In this document: one piece after another, positions 19,044-28,886 of the stretch
Numbering within the stretch: the stretch's first letter is position 1
Layout of the letters: each line of letters opens with the position of its first letter
NCBI GenBank assembly: GCA_964423195.1
Contig: CAYRDY010000001.1
Span: 1 to 64,000, forward strand
Origin: CAKRHR01 sp964423195
GTDB lineage: Bacteria > Bacillota > Clostridia > Lachnospirales > Lachnospiraceae
Direction: 5' to 3'
Length of the DNA: 64,000 nucleotides
Notes under the pieces: model-generated
Databases searched by the model: none
The model's input: the letters and a program-made list of their open reading frames with translations, nothing else
What the model was told of the DNA's origin: nothing
Position numbers and translations under genes: made by a program

Positions 19044-19964
19044 ATGAAGAAAAAAATCATTGCACTTTTTGTCGCCATAGGAATCATCGGCGCGGGCGCG
19101 GCGGGCATGAATTTATTGACCTCGGCCAGCGCAGCTGATATCAGTCTTGAGGCATCGGCGGGCACTGTCAATAAGGGGGGAATCCTTGACGTTCGGATGG
19201 TCGTCTCCAGCGATGTCAGCATCGGCAAGTTTGACAGCATTATCCGCTACGACGATACCATCCTGGAGTATCAGAGTGATCACGCGGAGGAGACCGCCGG
19301 TGCCACCGGAACGATCCATATCGTCGAGACTTTTGAAAACGGCGCGTCCTACGCGGAGTATCATCTGAAATTCAAGGCTCTGGAAGTGGGCTCGTGCACA
19401 TTTTCCATGGACGAGACTGTCATTGAGGAATTTGGCTCCGCCAATGTCTTGGAGGTTTCCTCTGCGCCGCTGACGGTTTCCGTGGAGACAAATGATACGC
19501 TGTCCTCTGAGACGAGATTGTCCGATCTCGTGATCGCTCCCGCCGAGCTCGATGAGACTTTCTCACCGGATATCTATACCTATCACGCCACCGTCTCCGC
19601 GGAGCAGCTGATTCTGAGCGCGCTGCCGATGGACGCGCGCGCGGTCGTGACCGTGGCTATGCCGGAGACGCTCGCCCTTGGCAGCAATTTGGTGAAGATC
19701 ACCGTGACAGCGCCGTCCGGCGACGTGTCCGAATATGTGATTGAGGTGATCAGGACAGATGGCGGCCAGGAGGTAATGCCGATAGCGGTGGAGCCGGAGC
19801 TTATCGCGCCGGGATTGACGGGGACACAGGACATCGCGCCGCAGTCAGCGGGGATAGAGGACATAGTGCCTGATTCGTCGGATCCGGAAGAATCAGAGGA
19901 TGCCGATTTTGAGCCGGCGCAGACCGAAGAAAATATCAACGAGATAGATATCAACATATTTTGA
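19044..19964 (+). CDS. Secreted cohesin-domain protein with a cadherin-like domain
   Basis: 306 residues. Signal peptide (IIALFVAIGIIGAGAAGMNLL, ending near ASA). Residues 30-150 look like a cohesin-type fold: GTVNKGGILDVRMVVSS, FDSIIRYDDTILEY and YHLKFKALEVGSCTF. Residues 155-235 are a cadherin-like sandwich (RLSDLVIAPAELDETFSP to VSEYVIEVI), the same family as the C-terminus of the preceding glucosaminidase. The tail is acidic and low complexity. It follows the glucosaminidase by about 30 nt with GAAGGAGG ahead, so the two form an operon. Cohesins usually bind dockerins; no dockerin is visible in this window. A role in surface display is inference. Confidence 0.7.
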   Translation: MKKKIIALFVAIGIIGAGAAGMNLLTSASAADISLEASAGTVNKGGILDVRMVVSSDVSIGKFDSIIRYDDTILEYQSDHAEETAGATGTIHIVETFENGASYAEYHLKFKALEVGSCTFSMDETVIEEFGSANVLEVSSAPLTVSVETNDTLSSETRLSDLVIAPAELDETFSPDIYTYHATVSAEQLILSALPMDARAVVTVAMPETLALGSNLVKITVTAPSGDVSEYVIEVIRTDGGQEVMPIAVEPELIAPGLTGTQDIAPQSAGIEDIVPDSSDPEESEDADFEPAQTEENINEIDINIF

Positions 19965-19990
19965 CAGCGAAAAGTGCCGCACAGGTTTTG

Positions 19991-20022
19991 TAAAGGGTAT
20001 TGTGAGAACGCAATACCCTTTA
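19991..20022 (+). terminator. Terminator-like hairpin after the cohesin gene
   Basis: Perfect 12-bp stem TAAAGGGTATTG (19991-20002) and CAATACCCTTTA (20011-20022) with an 8-nt loop. The tail (CATGTTTA) lacks a long U-run, so termination strength is uncertain. Confidence 0.55.
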
Positions 20023-20053
20023 CATGTTTATGCGCAAACAAATCGAATCTGTT

Positions 20054-20082
20054 TTGACAAAATCACTAAAATAGTGTATCAT
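20054..20082 (+). promoter_or_regulatory. Promoter of uppP
   Basis: Consensus TTGACA (20054-20059), 17-bp spacer, TATCAT (20077-20082). Transcription should start near 20089. Confidence 0.75.
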
Positions 20083-20128
20083 AGGAAAACAGAGGGAACA
20101 CTTCCCGAAAGACCGTGGAAGGGGAATA

Positions 20129-21052
20129 TTGAATAAGGAGGAAACCTGCCGGCCGGCAGTGATTATTCGTATGAATTTTATCTATGCAATTTTTATGGGG
20201 ATCATCCAGGGCGCCACTGAGTTTCTGCCGGTGAGCAGCTCCGGACATCTGGCGATTTTTCAACATATTTTTGGCCTGAATACAGGCACGGGCGTTTTAT
20301 TTGAGACGATGCTGCATCTGGGCACGCTGGCGGCCGTCTGCATTGTCTTCTGGAAAGACGTCAAAAATCTGGTCATCCATGGCATCGGGTTGATCGTTGA
20401 TGCCGTCGCGAACTGCGGGATCTGGGTCACCAATAAATTGCGCCATGAAAACCGGCCTTTCCGCCGTCTGATCAATCACGCCTACAGAAAATTTGCCGCG
20501 CTGATCATCGTGACGAGCATTCCGACAGCGGTGATCGGACTTTTGCTGAGCAGTCTTACCGAGTCCGCGAGCAGCGTGCTGCTGATCCCTGCCATCGGCC
20601 TTCTGGTGACGGCCATCGAGCTGTTGCTCGTGGATGGCAGAAGAGGCGGTACCAAGAAGGCGAAGGCCACCACTTACGGAGATGCGGCCGTGATCGGGGT
20701 TGTCCAGGGGATCGCCACGATTCCGGGCATCTCCAGATCCGGTTCGACGATCGCCGCGTCGCTGTTTCTCGGAATGGATAAATATTTCGCCGTCAGATAT
20801 TCTTTCCTGGCGTCGATCCCGGCGGTTTTAGGGGCCAATCTCTTGGAACTGCGCTACATCGGCGGTGATCTGGTGACTGGACCGCTGATCGCGAGCTATA
20901 TTGTCGGGATGATCGTCGCGGCGGGTGTCGGCTATTTCTGCGTCAAGGTGATGATCAATGTCGTGCGGCGCAGCAAGTACCGTCATTTTGCCTATTACTG
21001 CGCGATTGTCGGCGTCATCTCCCTGATCGCGTACTTCTTTTTTGACAAGTAA
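20129..21052 (+). CDS. uppP: Undecaprenyl-diphosphatase UppP (BacA)
   Basis: Integral membrane phosphatase, 307 residues, that recycles undecaprenyl pyrophosphate to the monophosphate lipid carrier of wall synthesis; overproduction is known to give bacitracin resistance. Family motifs are IIQGATEFLPVSSSGH near the N-terminus and ATIPGISRSGSTIAASLFLG near residue 210. About eight hydrophobic segments. Start is uncertain: TTG 20129 has GGAAGGGG ahead at short spacing, while ATG 20171 (MNFIYAIFMGI) fits the usual family N-terminus but lacks a close ribosome site. A strong promoter sits at 20054-20082. A long imperfect hairpin at 21097-21142 follows the gene. Confidence 0.93.
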   Translation: MNKEETCRPAVIIRMNFIYAIFMGIIQGATEFLPVSSSGHLAIFQHIFGLNTGTGVLFETMLHLGTLAAVCIVFWKDVKNLVIHGIGLIVDAVANCGIWVTNKLRHENRPFRRLINHAYRKFAALIIVTSIPTAVIGLLLSSLTESASSVLLIPAIGLLVTAIELLLVDGRRGGTKKAKATTYGDAAVIGVVQGIATIPGISRSGSTIAASLFLGMDKYFAVRYSFLASIPAVLGANLLELRYIGGDLVTGPLIASYIVGMIVAAGVGYFCVKVMINVVRRSKYRHFAYYCAIVGVISLIAYFFFDK

Positions 21053-21096
21053 ACGGTGACTGCGGTTTCTCTGCATACGAAGGTTTTATACATATG

Positions 21097-21142
21097 ATTG
21101 CGAAATATTTGCTTATCCGCGCGGATAAAAATGTTTCGCAAT
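21097..21142. repeat. Long imperfect inverted repeat between uppP and ftsK
   Basis: ATTGCGAAA (21097-21105) pairs with TTTCGCAAT (21134-21142), and TTATCCGC (21113-21120) with GCGGATAA (21121-21128). It is followed by TCTTTATG, so it may end uppP transcripts weakly or form a leader structure for ftsK. Confidence 0.55.
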
Positions 21143-21206
21143 TCTTTATGCTGCCGGGCAGGGGAGCGGCCGTTCATATGTGTCATCTCACGAAGGAGGA
21201 TTTATC

Positions 21207-24200
21207 ATGGCTTCCGGTCAGACAACGAAAAAGACATCAAACGGCGGAAATGCCGCAAACCGCACAGCCTCATCGGGCGGCGGCCGTGGATCCGGCGCCG
21301 GAAACGGCAGCAGGTCATCAAAGGCGTCATCATCATCGAAATCGTCTTCGGGATCCTCATCCAGTAGGACATCCGGAAATTCGCGCGGCTCAAATGGAGG
21401 GCGCGGGGGATCCTCAAACCGTACACGTTCGGGCGCCTACAACAAGGAGGAGATCATCCGCAGGAGCGGCATGTATGATGAGGTCAAGATGCTCATCTCA
21501 CTTGCCGTGTCTGTCATCTTGCTGATCAGTGTTTTGAATTTCGGCGGCAGGATCGGCGGATATATCAGCCGTTTTTTGTTCGGCGTCTTCGGGTGGCTCG
21601 CGTATGTTGTGCCGTTTATCATCTTTTTTGGCACGGCGTTTCTGGTCTCAAATAAGAACAATCGCGTCATCTGGAAAAAGGCAGGGGCTTTTATTTGCTT
21701 TTTTGTTTTTTTGCTGGCACTGCTTCAGATGATCGTGTCGCCGTTTGACGCGACCACAAAGATCACGGACTATTATATCAATTGTTCCGTCTATAAAAAC
21801 GGCGGCGGTATCATCGGCGGCGCGGTCTGCTATTTTCTGACGCCTCTGTTTGGCAAGATCGGCTGCTATGTCATCATTTTTATCGGCATATTAGTGGGCA
21901 TTGTCCTGATCGCCGAGAGAGCTGTATTTACGGCGATTTTCAGCCATATTCGGTCGTGGTTTTCGGAAATGCGTGAGACGAACAGGGAAAAACGCCGTAT
22001 CCGGGCTGAGATCCAGGAGGAGGCACTGGCGGACGCACAGGCCGAGCGCGCGGAAAGAAAAGCCGGACACGGCCATGCCGACAAGTATGAGGAAGTTCAG
22101 GCGGTGCAATCCGCAAAACATCAGGGGATGCAGCCGGATGATCAGATCAAGACACCAGATTTTGATATAGAGCATTTTAAACTGGAGGACGTATTTATCG
22201 AGGAGCCGAAGGCGGAGACTCAGACGAAAGATGAGGAGGCGCACGCGACTGTCACGGTGACGCGGATGGTGCCGGTTCAGTCAGCCGCGGAGGATATCAC
22301 TTACGGTCCTGTGACTGTCCCGTCGGGTATCGGTGAGAAGACCATGCCGTTGCCGGACAGCGATCAGATCAATGCTGCCATAGCGGCTATGGAAGCGAAT
22401 GCCGGGCGTCAAGTGGCGGCCTTTGCGGAGGATGCGTCATCCGCCTGTGTCCCTGTGACTGGCGAGGGAGCTTCAGATGGCGCTGTGACTGGCGCGGAAA
22501 CGGCAGATGGCGCCGGATATGATGCAGGATCAACAGATGGGGCTGTGGTTGGTGTGGAATCGGCAGATTGGGCCGGATCCGGCGCGGGGGCTGCAGATGG
22601 CGCCGCGATCGACGCAGGATTGACAGATGGCGCTGTGACTGGCGCGGAAACGGCGGAGATAGCGCGCACTTATGTATCCGGCACAGAGAGCCAGGCGACA
22701 GGGGTGCCGATGGCAGATACAGGGATGTCCGCCGGCGGCGCGGCTGCGCCGGCAGGTGCGGCGGCACAAGGGAGCGCACAGGCCAGGCCTCAGAAACTGA
22801 CGGCCAGAGATACGGAGGCCGTGACAGCCGATGAGATCAGGGAACCTGTCAGAGAATATGTCTTTCCTCCGGTGACGCTGCTTGAAAAGGGCAAGGGCGT
22901 TCAATCGACCGTTTCTGATCAGGATCTGATGGAGACGGCCATGAAGCTGCAGAAAACGCTGGAGAGTTTCGGCGTGGGCGTGCAGGTGACCAATGTCAGC
23001 TGCGGGCCGACGGTGACCCGCTATGAGCTGACGCCTGATCAGGGCGTGAAGGTCAGCCGCATTGTGGCGCTCGCGAATGATATCAAGCTGAATCTCGCCG
23101 CCGCGGAGATACGCATCGAGGCGCCGATCCCCGGAAAATCCGCTGTCGGCATCGAGGTGCCGAACAGTGAAAACACGATCGTCTATTTCCGTGATCTCGT
23201 TGAGAGCGCGGAATTCAGGCGTAGTAAATCGAATGTGACCTTTGCCGTCGGGCGTGACATCGGCGGGCAGGTGGTCGTCGCGGACATTGCCAAGATGCCG
23301 CATCTTCTGATCGCCGGAGCCACCGGCTCCGGAAAGTCCGTATGCATCAATACGCTGATCATGAGCATTATCTATAAGTCAAAGCCCGAAGATGTGCGTC
23401 TGATCATGATTGATCCGAAGGTGGTCGAACTCTCCGTCTACAACGGCATACCGCACCTTTTGATTCCGGTTGTGACTGATCCGAAGAAAGCCGCTGGGGC
23501 TCTGAACTGGGCTGTCATGGAGATGACCGATCGCTACAGCAAATTCGCGGAGCTGGGCGTGCGGGAGATTCACGGTTACAATGAGAAAATCGCCGCCAGC
23601 GAATATGAGAGCGAGACCTATAAAAAATTGCCCCAGATCGTCATTATCGTGGACGAGTTGGCGGATCTGATGATGGTGGCTTCCTCGGAGGTCGAGGACG
23701 CAATCTGCCGTCTGGCACAGCTGGCGCGTGCGGCGGGCATTCACCTGGTCATCGCCACGCAGCGGCCGTCCGTCAATGTCATCACGGGCGTGATCAAGGC
23801 CAATGTGCCGTCCCGCATCGCGTTTGCGGTATCGTCCGGCGTGGATTCGCGCACGATCATTGATATGGTTGGCGCGGAGAAATTGCTCGGCAAGGGGGAT
23901 ATGCTGTTCTATCCGTCGGGCATGCAGAAACCGCAGCGCGTGCAGGGGGCATTTGTGTCGGATAGGGAAGTCAATGATGTCGTCGAATTCTTGAGAGAAC
24001 AAAATCAGACCGCTGAATACAGCGACGAGGTCGCCGGAAAGATCACATCCGCCAAGAGTATGGATGCTTTGAGCCATTCCGATGCGCTTGACGTCTATTT
24101 CGCCGACGCCGGCCGCTTTATCATTGAGAAGGATAAGGCGTCGATCGGCATGCTGCAGCGCGTGTATAAGATCGGCTTTAACAGGGCGGCCCGCATCATG

Positions 24201-24308
24201 GACCAGCTGTGCGAAGCCGGCGTGGTAGGTCCGGAGGAGGGGACGAAGCCGAGGAAAGTTCTGATGTCCCCTGAACAGTTTGAAACCTATGTTGAGGAAC
24301 ATGTTTAG
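21207..24308 (+). CDS. ftsK: DNA translocase FtsK/SpoIIIE
   Basis: 1033 residues. N-terminal 80 residues are Ser/Gly/Arg rich; residues 85-240 hold about four membrane segments. A long linker includes an Ala/Gly/Asp repeat ([14 protein letters not shown] and variants). The motor follows, with Walker A GATGSGKS at 704-711, Walker [14 protein letters not shown], and the [22 protein letters not shown] block. A C-terminal winged-helix gamma domain ([16 protein letters not shown] to FETYVEEHV) reads DNA polarity. It pumps chromosomal DNA through the division or sporulation septum. Start ATG 21207 has AAGGAGG at 21193-21199; the frame is open further upstream. Next gene fhs begins 20 nt later. Confidence 0.95.
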   Translation: MASGQTTKKTSNGGNAANRTASSGGGRGSGAGNGSRSSKASSSSKSSSGSSSSRTSGNSRGSNGGRGGSSNRTRSGAYNKEEIIRRSGMYDEVKMLISLAVSVILLISVLNFGGRIGGYISRFLFGVFGWLAYVVPFIIFFGTAFLVSNKNNRVIWKKAGAFICFFVFLLALLQMIVSPFDATTKITDYYINCSVYKNGGGIIGGAVCYFLTPLFGKIGCYVIIFIGILVGIVLIAERAVFTAIFSHIRSWFSEMRETNREKRRIRAEIQEEALADAQAERAERKAGHGHADKYEEVQAVQSAKHQGMQPDDQIKTPDFDIEHFKLEDVFIEEPKAETQTKDEEAHATVTVTRMVPVQSAAEDITYGPVTVPSGIGEKTMPLPDSDQINAAIAAMEANAGRQVAAFAEDASSACVPVTGEGASDGAVTGAETADGAGYDAGSTDGAVVGVESADWAGSGAGAADGAAIDAGLTDGAVTGAETAEIARTYVSGTESQATGVPMADTGMSAGGAAAPAGAAAQGSAQARPQKLTARDTEAVTADEIREPVREYVFPPVTLLEKGKGVQSTVSDQDLMETAMKLQKTLESFGVGVQVTNVSCGPTVTRYELTPDQGVKVSRIVALANDIKLNLAAAEIRIEAPIPGKSAVGIEVPNSENTIVYFRDLVESAEFRRSKSNVTFAVGRDIGGQVVVADIAKMPHLLIAGATGSGKSVCINTLIMSIIYKSKPEDVRLIMIDPKVVELSVYNGIPHLLIPVVTDPKKAAGALNWAVMEMTDRYSKFAELGVREIHGYNEKIAASEYESETYKKLPQIVIIVDELADLMMVASSEVEDAICRLAQLARAAGIHLVIATQRPSVNVITGVIKANVPSRIAFAVSSGVDSRTIIDMVGAEKLLGKGDMLFYPSGMQKPQRVQGAFVSDREVNDVVEFLREQNQTAEYSDEVAGKITSAKSMDALSHSDALDVYFADAGRFIIEKDKASIGMLQRVYKIGFNRAARIMDQLCEAGVVGPEEGTKPRKVLMSPEQFETYVEEHV
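22474..22654 (+). repeat. In-frame repeats in the ftsK linker
   Basis: A 31-nt word starting CAGATGGCGCTGTGACTGGC occurs exactly at 22474-22504 and 22624-22654, with degenerate copies between. It encodes [14 protein letters not shown] units, an intrinsically disordered linker. Confidence 0.75.
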
Positions 24309-24328
24309 ACGAGAAGGAGGAGATTCTG

Positions 24329-25999
24329 TTGAAATCGGATATTGAGATTGCTCAGGAGACGAAGATGGCGGACATCAGGGATGTCGCCGCCAGATTGGGA
24401 ATCGATGAGGATGATCTTGAACTCTACGGCAGATATAAAGCGAAATTGTCTGCAAAGTTGTGGCAGAAGGTGAGGGATCATAAGGACGGCAAGCTGGTGC
24501 TGGTGACGGCCATCAACCCGACGCCTGCCGGCGAGGGCAAGACGACGGTCACCATCGGTCTCGGCCAGGCGCTCTGCCGTCTCGGCAAAAAAGCGTCGAT
24601 CGCGCTCAGGGAGCCATCTCTTGGGCCGTGCTTTGGCATCAAGGGCGGCGCTGCCGGCGGCGGTTATTCCCAGGTGGTGCCGATGGATGAGCTGAATCTT
24701 CATTTTACCGGTGATTTCCACGCGATCACCGCCGCCAACAATCTCTTGGCGGCGATGCTCGACAATCATATGCATCAGGGCAACAGACTGGGCATCGACC
24801 CGAATCAGGTCGTCTGGAAGCGCTGCGAGGATATGAATGACCGCGCGTTGAGGAATATTGTCATCGGCCTTGGCTCAAAGATGGACGGCGTGGTGAGAGA
24901 GGATCATTTTGTGATCTCCGTGGCGTCGGAGATCATGGCCATCCTCTGTCTGGCCAATGACCTTAGGGATCTCAAGGACAGACTGGGCAGGATCATTGTC
25001 GCTTACACTTATGACGGCAAACCGGTGACCGCCGGCGACTTAAAAGCCACGGGCGCGATGGCGGCGCTGCTCAGGGACGCGATCAAGCCGAACTTGATTC
25101 AGACACTGGAGCACACGCCGGCCTTTGTCCATGGCGGGCCTTTCGCCAATATCGCTCACGGCTGCAACAGCATTCAGGCGACGAGGCTGGCGCTCAAGCT
25201 CTCGGATATCGTCGTCACGGAGGCGGGTTTCGGCGCAGACCTCGGCGCGGAAAAATTTCTGGATATCAAGTGCCGCAAAGCAGGCCTCAGACCGGATGCG
25301 ATTGTCCTGGTGGCGACTGTGCGCGCCCTGAAATATAACGGTGGCGTGCCAAAGGACGATCTGGGCACAGAAAATCTGGATGCGCTTGAGAGAGGCATTG
25401 TCAATCTCGAAAAGCACATCGAGAATCTGCAGAAATATCAGGTGCCGGTCATCGTCACGGTCAATGAGTTTGTGACCGACAGTGAGGCTGAACTGGCCTA
25501 TGTAAAGAAGTTCTGCGAGGATAGGGGTTGCGCGTTCGCCCCGGCGCAGGTGTGGGCGAAGGGCGGCGAGGGCGGCATTGCTCTGGCCAATCAGGTGATC
25601 GAGACTCTGGAGACAAAAGAGAGCCACTTTAAAGTGCTCTATGCGGACGAGCTTTCGCTGAGAGAAAAGATTGCTGTCGTGGCGACCGAGATCTATGGCG
25701 CCGACGGCGTGACTTATACGCCGGCGGCGGAAAAAGCCCTGAAAAAGATTGAGGATCTCGGTTTTGGCAGACTGCCCGTATGTATGGCCAAGACACAGTA
25801 TTCTCTGTCGGATGACCCGAAACTGCTCGGCCGTCCGAGGGGATTCAAGATCAATATCCGCGAGGTCTATGTCTCTGCCGGCGCAGGTTTTGTGGTGGCG
25901 ATCACCGGCTCGATCATGACCATGCCGGGGCTGCCGAGGGTTCCGGCGGCCGAGGGCATTGATGTCGACGATGAGGGCAGGATCACGGGATTATTCTGA
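24329..25999 (+). CDS. fhs: Formate-tetrahydrofolate ligase
   Basis: 556 residues. It makes 10-formyl-THF from formate, THF and ATP, the entry step of the methyl branch of one-carbon metabolism. The P-loop [10 protein letters not shown] lies at residues 64-73; [21 protein letters not shown] and [12 protein letters not shown] are strongly conserved. Start codon is TTG 24329, supported by AAGGAGGAG at 24313-24321. It is 100 nt upstream of folD, the next enzyme of the same pathway, so C1 units can pass from formate to methylene-THF. No other Wood-Ljungdahl genes are visible here, so a plain anabolic or purine-supply role is as likely as acetogenesis. Confidence 0.97.
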   Translation: MKSDIEIAQETKMADIRDVAARLGIDEDDLELYGRYKAKLSAKLWQKVRDHKDGKLVLVTAINPTPAGEGKTTVTIGLGQALCRLGKKASIALREPSLGPCFGIKGGAAGGGYSQVVPMDELNLHFTGDFHAITAANNLLAAMLDNHMHQGNRLGIDPNQVVWKRCEDMNDRALRNIVIGLGSKMDGVVREDHFVISVASEIMAILCLANDLRDLKDRLGRIIVAYTYDGKPVTAGDLKATGAMAALLRDAIKPNLIQTLEHTPAFVHGGPFANIAHGCNSIQATRLALKLSDIVVTEAGFGADLGAEKFLDIKCRKAGLRPDAIVLVATVRALKYNGGVPKDDLGTENLDALERGIVNLEKHIENLQKYQVPVIVTVNEFVTDSEAELAYVKKFCEDRGCAFAPAQVWAKGGEGGIALANQVIETLETKESHFKVLYADELSLREKIAVVATEIYGADGVTYTPAAEKALKKIEDLGFGRLPVCMAKTQYSLSDDPKLLGRPRGFKINIREVYVSAGAGFVVAITGSIMTMPGLPRVPAAEGIDVDDEGRITGLF

Positions 26000-26099
26000 C
26001 TTTATATACATAAAATATCAGCGCATCAGCGCCGAGTGCGAAACTGCGGGATGAGACGCACCGTCGCGCTTGCGGCGCATGATGATTTAGGAGGCAGCT

Positions 26100-26945
26100 A
26101 TGGCGAAGATCATTAATGGCAAAGAAATTTCTGCGGCGATCAAAGATGAGTTGAAGGCTGAGGTCGAGGCGATGAAATCCGAGGGGATTCAGGTGAAACT
26201 GGCGGTCATTCAGGTGGGCAGCGACCCGGCGTCCTCTGTCTATGTGCGCAACAAGAAAAATGCCTGCGCCTATATCGGCATCGAATCGCTGGCCTACGAA
26301 CTTCCGGAGGAGACGACGGAGGAGGCACTGTTGTCCCTGATCGGGGAGCTCAACGGGAGAGCGGATGTCAACGGTATTCTGGTGCAGCTGCCGCTGCCGG
26401 ATCACATCGATGAGGACAAGGTCATCCAAAGCATCGATCCGAAAAAAGATGTGGACGGTTTTCACCCGCAGAGCGTCGGTGCCCTTTCCATCGGGCAACC
26501 GGGCTTTGTCCCGTGCACGCCGGCGGGCATCATTCAGCTGCTGAAGCGCAGCGGCATAGAGATCGAGGGCAAAGAGTGCGTGATCGTCGGCCGGAGCAAT
26601 ATTGTGGGAAAGCCGATGGCGCTTCTGCTCCTGCGCGAAAACGGGACCGTGACCGTCTGCCATTCGCGGACGAGGAATCTGCGGGAGGTCTGCCGTCGGG
26701 CGGATATTCTGGTGTGCGCGATCGGCAAACCGAAATTTTTTACCAGGGAATACGTCAAAGAGGGCGCGACAGTGATCGATGTCGGCATTCACCGCGGCGA
26801 AGACAACAAGCTCTGCGGTGACGTGGACGACGATGATGTCGCGCCGGTGGCCGGCGCCATCACACCGGTGCCTGGCGGCGTCGGACCGATGACAATCGCG
26901 ATGCTGATGTACAATTGCGTACAGTCGGCCAAAATGTTTGGGTAG
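26100..26945 (+). CDS. folD: Methylene-THF dehydrogenase/methenyl-THF cyclohydrolase
   Basis: 281 residues, normal for FolD. It interconverts 10-formyl-, methenyl- and methylene-THF. The active-site pair Tyr48-xxx-Lys52 lies in SSVYVRNKK. The cofactor-binding region has GKECVIVGRSNIVGKPMALLL and the C-terminal signature PVPGGVGPMTIAML. ATG 26100 has TAGGAGG ahead. It follows fhs and precedes rimO by 4 nt, forming a run with pgsA. Confidence 0.97.
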   Translation: MAKIINGKEISAAIKDELKAEVEAMKSEGIQVKLAVIQVGSDPASSVYVRNKKNACAYIGIESLAYELPEETTEEALLSLIGELNGRADVNGILVQLPLPDHIDEDKVIQSIDPKKDVDGFHPQSVGALSIGQPGFVPCTPAGIIQLLKRSGIEIEGKECVIVGRSNIVGKPMALLLLRENGTVTVCHSRTRNLREVCRRADILVCAIGKPKFFTREYVKEGATVIDVGIHRGEDNKLCGDVDDDDVAPVAGAITPVPGGVGPMTIAMLMYNCVQSAKMFG

Positions 26946-26949
26946 CGGT

Positions 26950-28290
26950 ATGAAGATTTTTTTTATTTCTCTGGGCTGTGACAAAAATCTGGTTGATTCG
27001 GAAGTGATGCTTGGGCTCTTAAGCCGCGGCGGCTATGAGCTGACCGCTGACGCGCAGTCGGCGGAGATTGCGGTGATCAACACCTGCGGTTTCATCCATG
27101 ACGCCCAGCAGGAGAGTGTCAATACGATTCTGGAGATGGCGGCGTATAAGAAGGCAGGTTCACTGAGGGTTCTGATCGTCACCGGATGTCTGGCGGAGCG
27201 CTATAGGGATGAGATCATGCGAGAGATCCCTGAGGTCGATGCCGTGATCGGGACGACCGGCTATGATGAGATCACGGGTGTGATCGAGCGGATATTGTCC
27301 GGTGAAAATCATGTCCTGAGCTTTAAGAGCGTTGACTTGCTGCCCGCGGTCCGCGGCGGCCGGGTCATGACGACCGGCGGGTATTTCAGCTATCTCAAGA
27401 TCGCCGAGGGGTGTGACAAGCATTGCAGTTACTGTATCATCCCGAAACTGCGTGGGAGGTACCGGAGCGTGCCGATGGAGGAGCTGGTCGCGCAGGCCGC
27501 GGAACTGGCCAAACTGGGCGTCAGAGAGCTGAATATCGTGGCGCAGGAGATCACCGTGTACGGCATGGATCTGTATGGGAAAAAATCATTACATGTTTTG
27601 TTGAAAAAATTGTGTGAAATCCCCGATTTAAAGTGGATCCGTCTGCTGTACTGTTATCCTGAGGAAATCTATGATGAGCTGATCGAGACGATCAAGGCGG
27701 AGCCGAAGATCTGTCACTATCTGGACATTCCGGTTCAGCATGCCAGCGACCGTATCCTCAAAAAAATGGGACGGCAGACAAACCGGGCAGAACTCACGGC
27801 GATGATTGACAGGCTGCGGCGCGAGATTCCCGATATTGCCCTGCGCACTACGCTGATCGCAGGGTTTCCGGGTGAGACTGAAGCGGATCACCGGATTCTG
27901 AAATCGTTTGTGGAGGATATCAAATTCGACCGGCTGGGTGTCTTTACCTATTCCGCGGAGGAGGGCACCGCCGCGGCCCTGATGGCCGATCAGATTGATG
28001 AGGAAGTCAAGGCCGCGCGCCGAGATGAGCTGATGGCGCTGCAACAGGGGATCGCCTTTGCAGCCGCGGAGGCGATGGTCGGGCGGAGACTTCCAGTCCT
28101 GATTGAGGGCAGGATCCCTGAGGATGACATCTATGTCGGCAGAACTTATAGAGACGCGCCGGATGTTGACGGTTATATTTTCGTCAATGCGGACGGAGAG
28201 CTGATGTCGGGCGATCTGGTGACGGTCGAAGTCACGGGCGCCAGCGATTATGATTTGATTGGAGATGTCGTTTATGAATTTGCCGAATAA
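26950..28290 (+). CDS. rimO: Ribosomal protein S12 methylthiotransferase RimO
   Basis: 447-residue radical-SAM enzyme that adds a methylthio group to an Asp of ribosomal protein S12. The N-terminal UPF0004 domain has its cluster cysteines at 10, 46 and 80 (SLGCDKNLVDSE, NTCGF, TGCLAERY). The radical-SAM cysteines are C155, C159 and C162 in EGCDKHCSYC. A C-terminal TRAM domain (about 375-445) binds substrate. LGCDKNLVDSE marks RimO rather than MiaB. ATG 26950 lies 4 nt after folD. The 3' end overlaps pgsA by 17 nt. Confidence 0.95.
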   Translation: MKIFFISLGCDKNLVDSEVMLGLLSRGGYELTADAQSAEIAVINTCGFIHDAQQESVNTILEMAAYKKAGSLRVLIVTGCLAERYRDEIMREIPEVDAVIGTTGYDEITGVIERILSGENHVLSFKSVDLLPAVRGGRVMTTGGYFSYLKIAEGCDKHCSYCIIPKLRGRYRSVPMEELVAQAAELAKLGVRELNIVAQEITVYGMDLYGKKSLHVLLKKLCEIPDLKWIRLLYCYPEEIYDELIETIKAEPKICHYLDIPVQHASDRILKKMGRQTNRAELTAMIDRLRREIPDIALRTTLIAGFPGETEADHRILKSFVEDIKFDRLGVFTYSAEEGTAAALMADQIDEEVKAARRDELMALQQGIAFAAAEAMVGRRLPVLIEGRIPEDDIYVGRTYRDAPDVDGYIFVNADGELMSGDLVTVEVTGASDYDLIGDVVYEFAE

Positions 28291-28864
28291 ACTGACGATT
28301 TTTCGAGTGATACTGATCATACCGTTTGTCATATTTTTGCTGGGCGGCTGCCATTACGATGAGTGGGGGTGGTTCCATGCCCTTTTCGGCGGGATCCTGG
28401 GGTATGTCAAATATATCGCGCTGATCATATTTATTGTCGCCTGTCTCACGGATCTGATTGACGGCAAGATCGCCAGAAAATATCATTTAGTGACAAATTT
28501 CGGCAAGTTCGCGGATCCGCTCGCGGACAAGCTTCTGGTGGCATCCGCGCTGATCTGCTTTATCGAGATGGGACGCATCCAGGCATGGATTGTGCTGATT
28601 ATCATTGCAAGGGAATTTATCGTCAGCGGCTTTCGGCTGGTGGCCGCGGAATCCGGCACTGTGATCGCTGCAGGCTGGTGGGGGAAAGTCAAGACCGCCG
28701 TGACGATGCTCACGATCATCGTCATGATCCCGAATCTTCAGATATCGGGCATCAGGATCATCGAACAGATTTTAATTTACGCGTCGCTGGTCCTGACGGT
28801 GATTTCTCTCGTGGATTATATCGTGAAAAACAGACAGGTGATCACGGGAGACAGCATGAGATAA
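28274..28864 (+). CDS. pgsA: CDP-diacylglycerol-glycerol-3-phosphate 3-phosphatidyltransferase
   Basis: 196 residues, membrane enzyme making phosphatidylglycerol phosphate from CDP-diacylglycerol and glycerol-3-phosphate. The CDP-alcohol transferase motif is complete: D60, D63-G64, A67-R68, G77, D81 and D85 within LTDLIDGKIARKY and FGKFADPLADK. Four to five hydrophobic segments. ATG 28274 lies inside the end of rimO with GGAG at 28260-28263, so translation is coupled. The rimO-pgsA order is common in Firmicutes. Confidence 0.95.
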   Translation: MNLPNKLTIFRVILIIPFVIFLLGGCHYDEWGWFHALFGGILGYVKYIALIIFIVACLTDLIDGKIARKYHLVTNFGKFADPLADKLLVASALICFIEMGRIQAWIVLIIIAREFIVSGFRLVAAESGTVIAAGWWGKVKTAVTMLTIIVMIPNLQISGIRIIEQILIYASLVLTVISLVDYIVKNRQVITGDSMR

Positions 28865-28886
28865 ATGATGTGTGGGAGTTAAGCGA

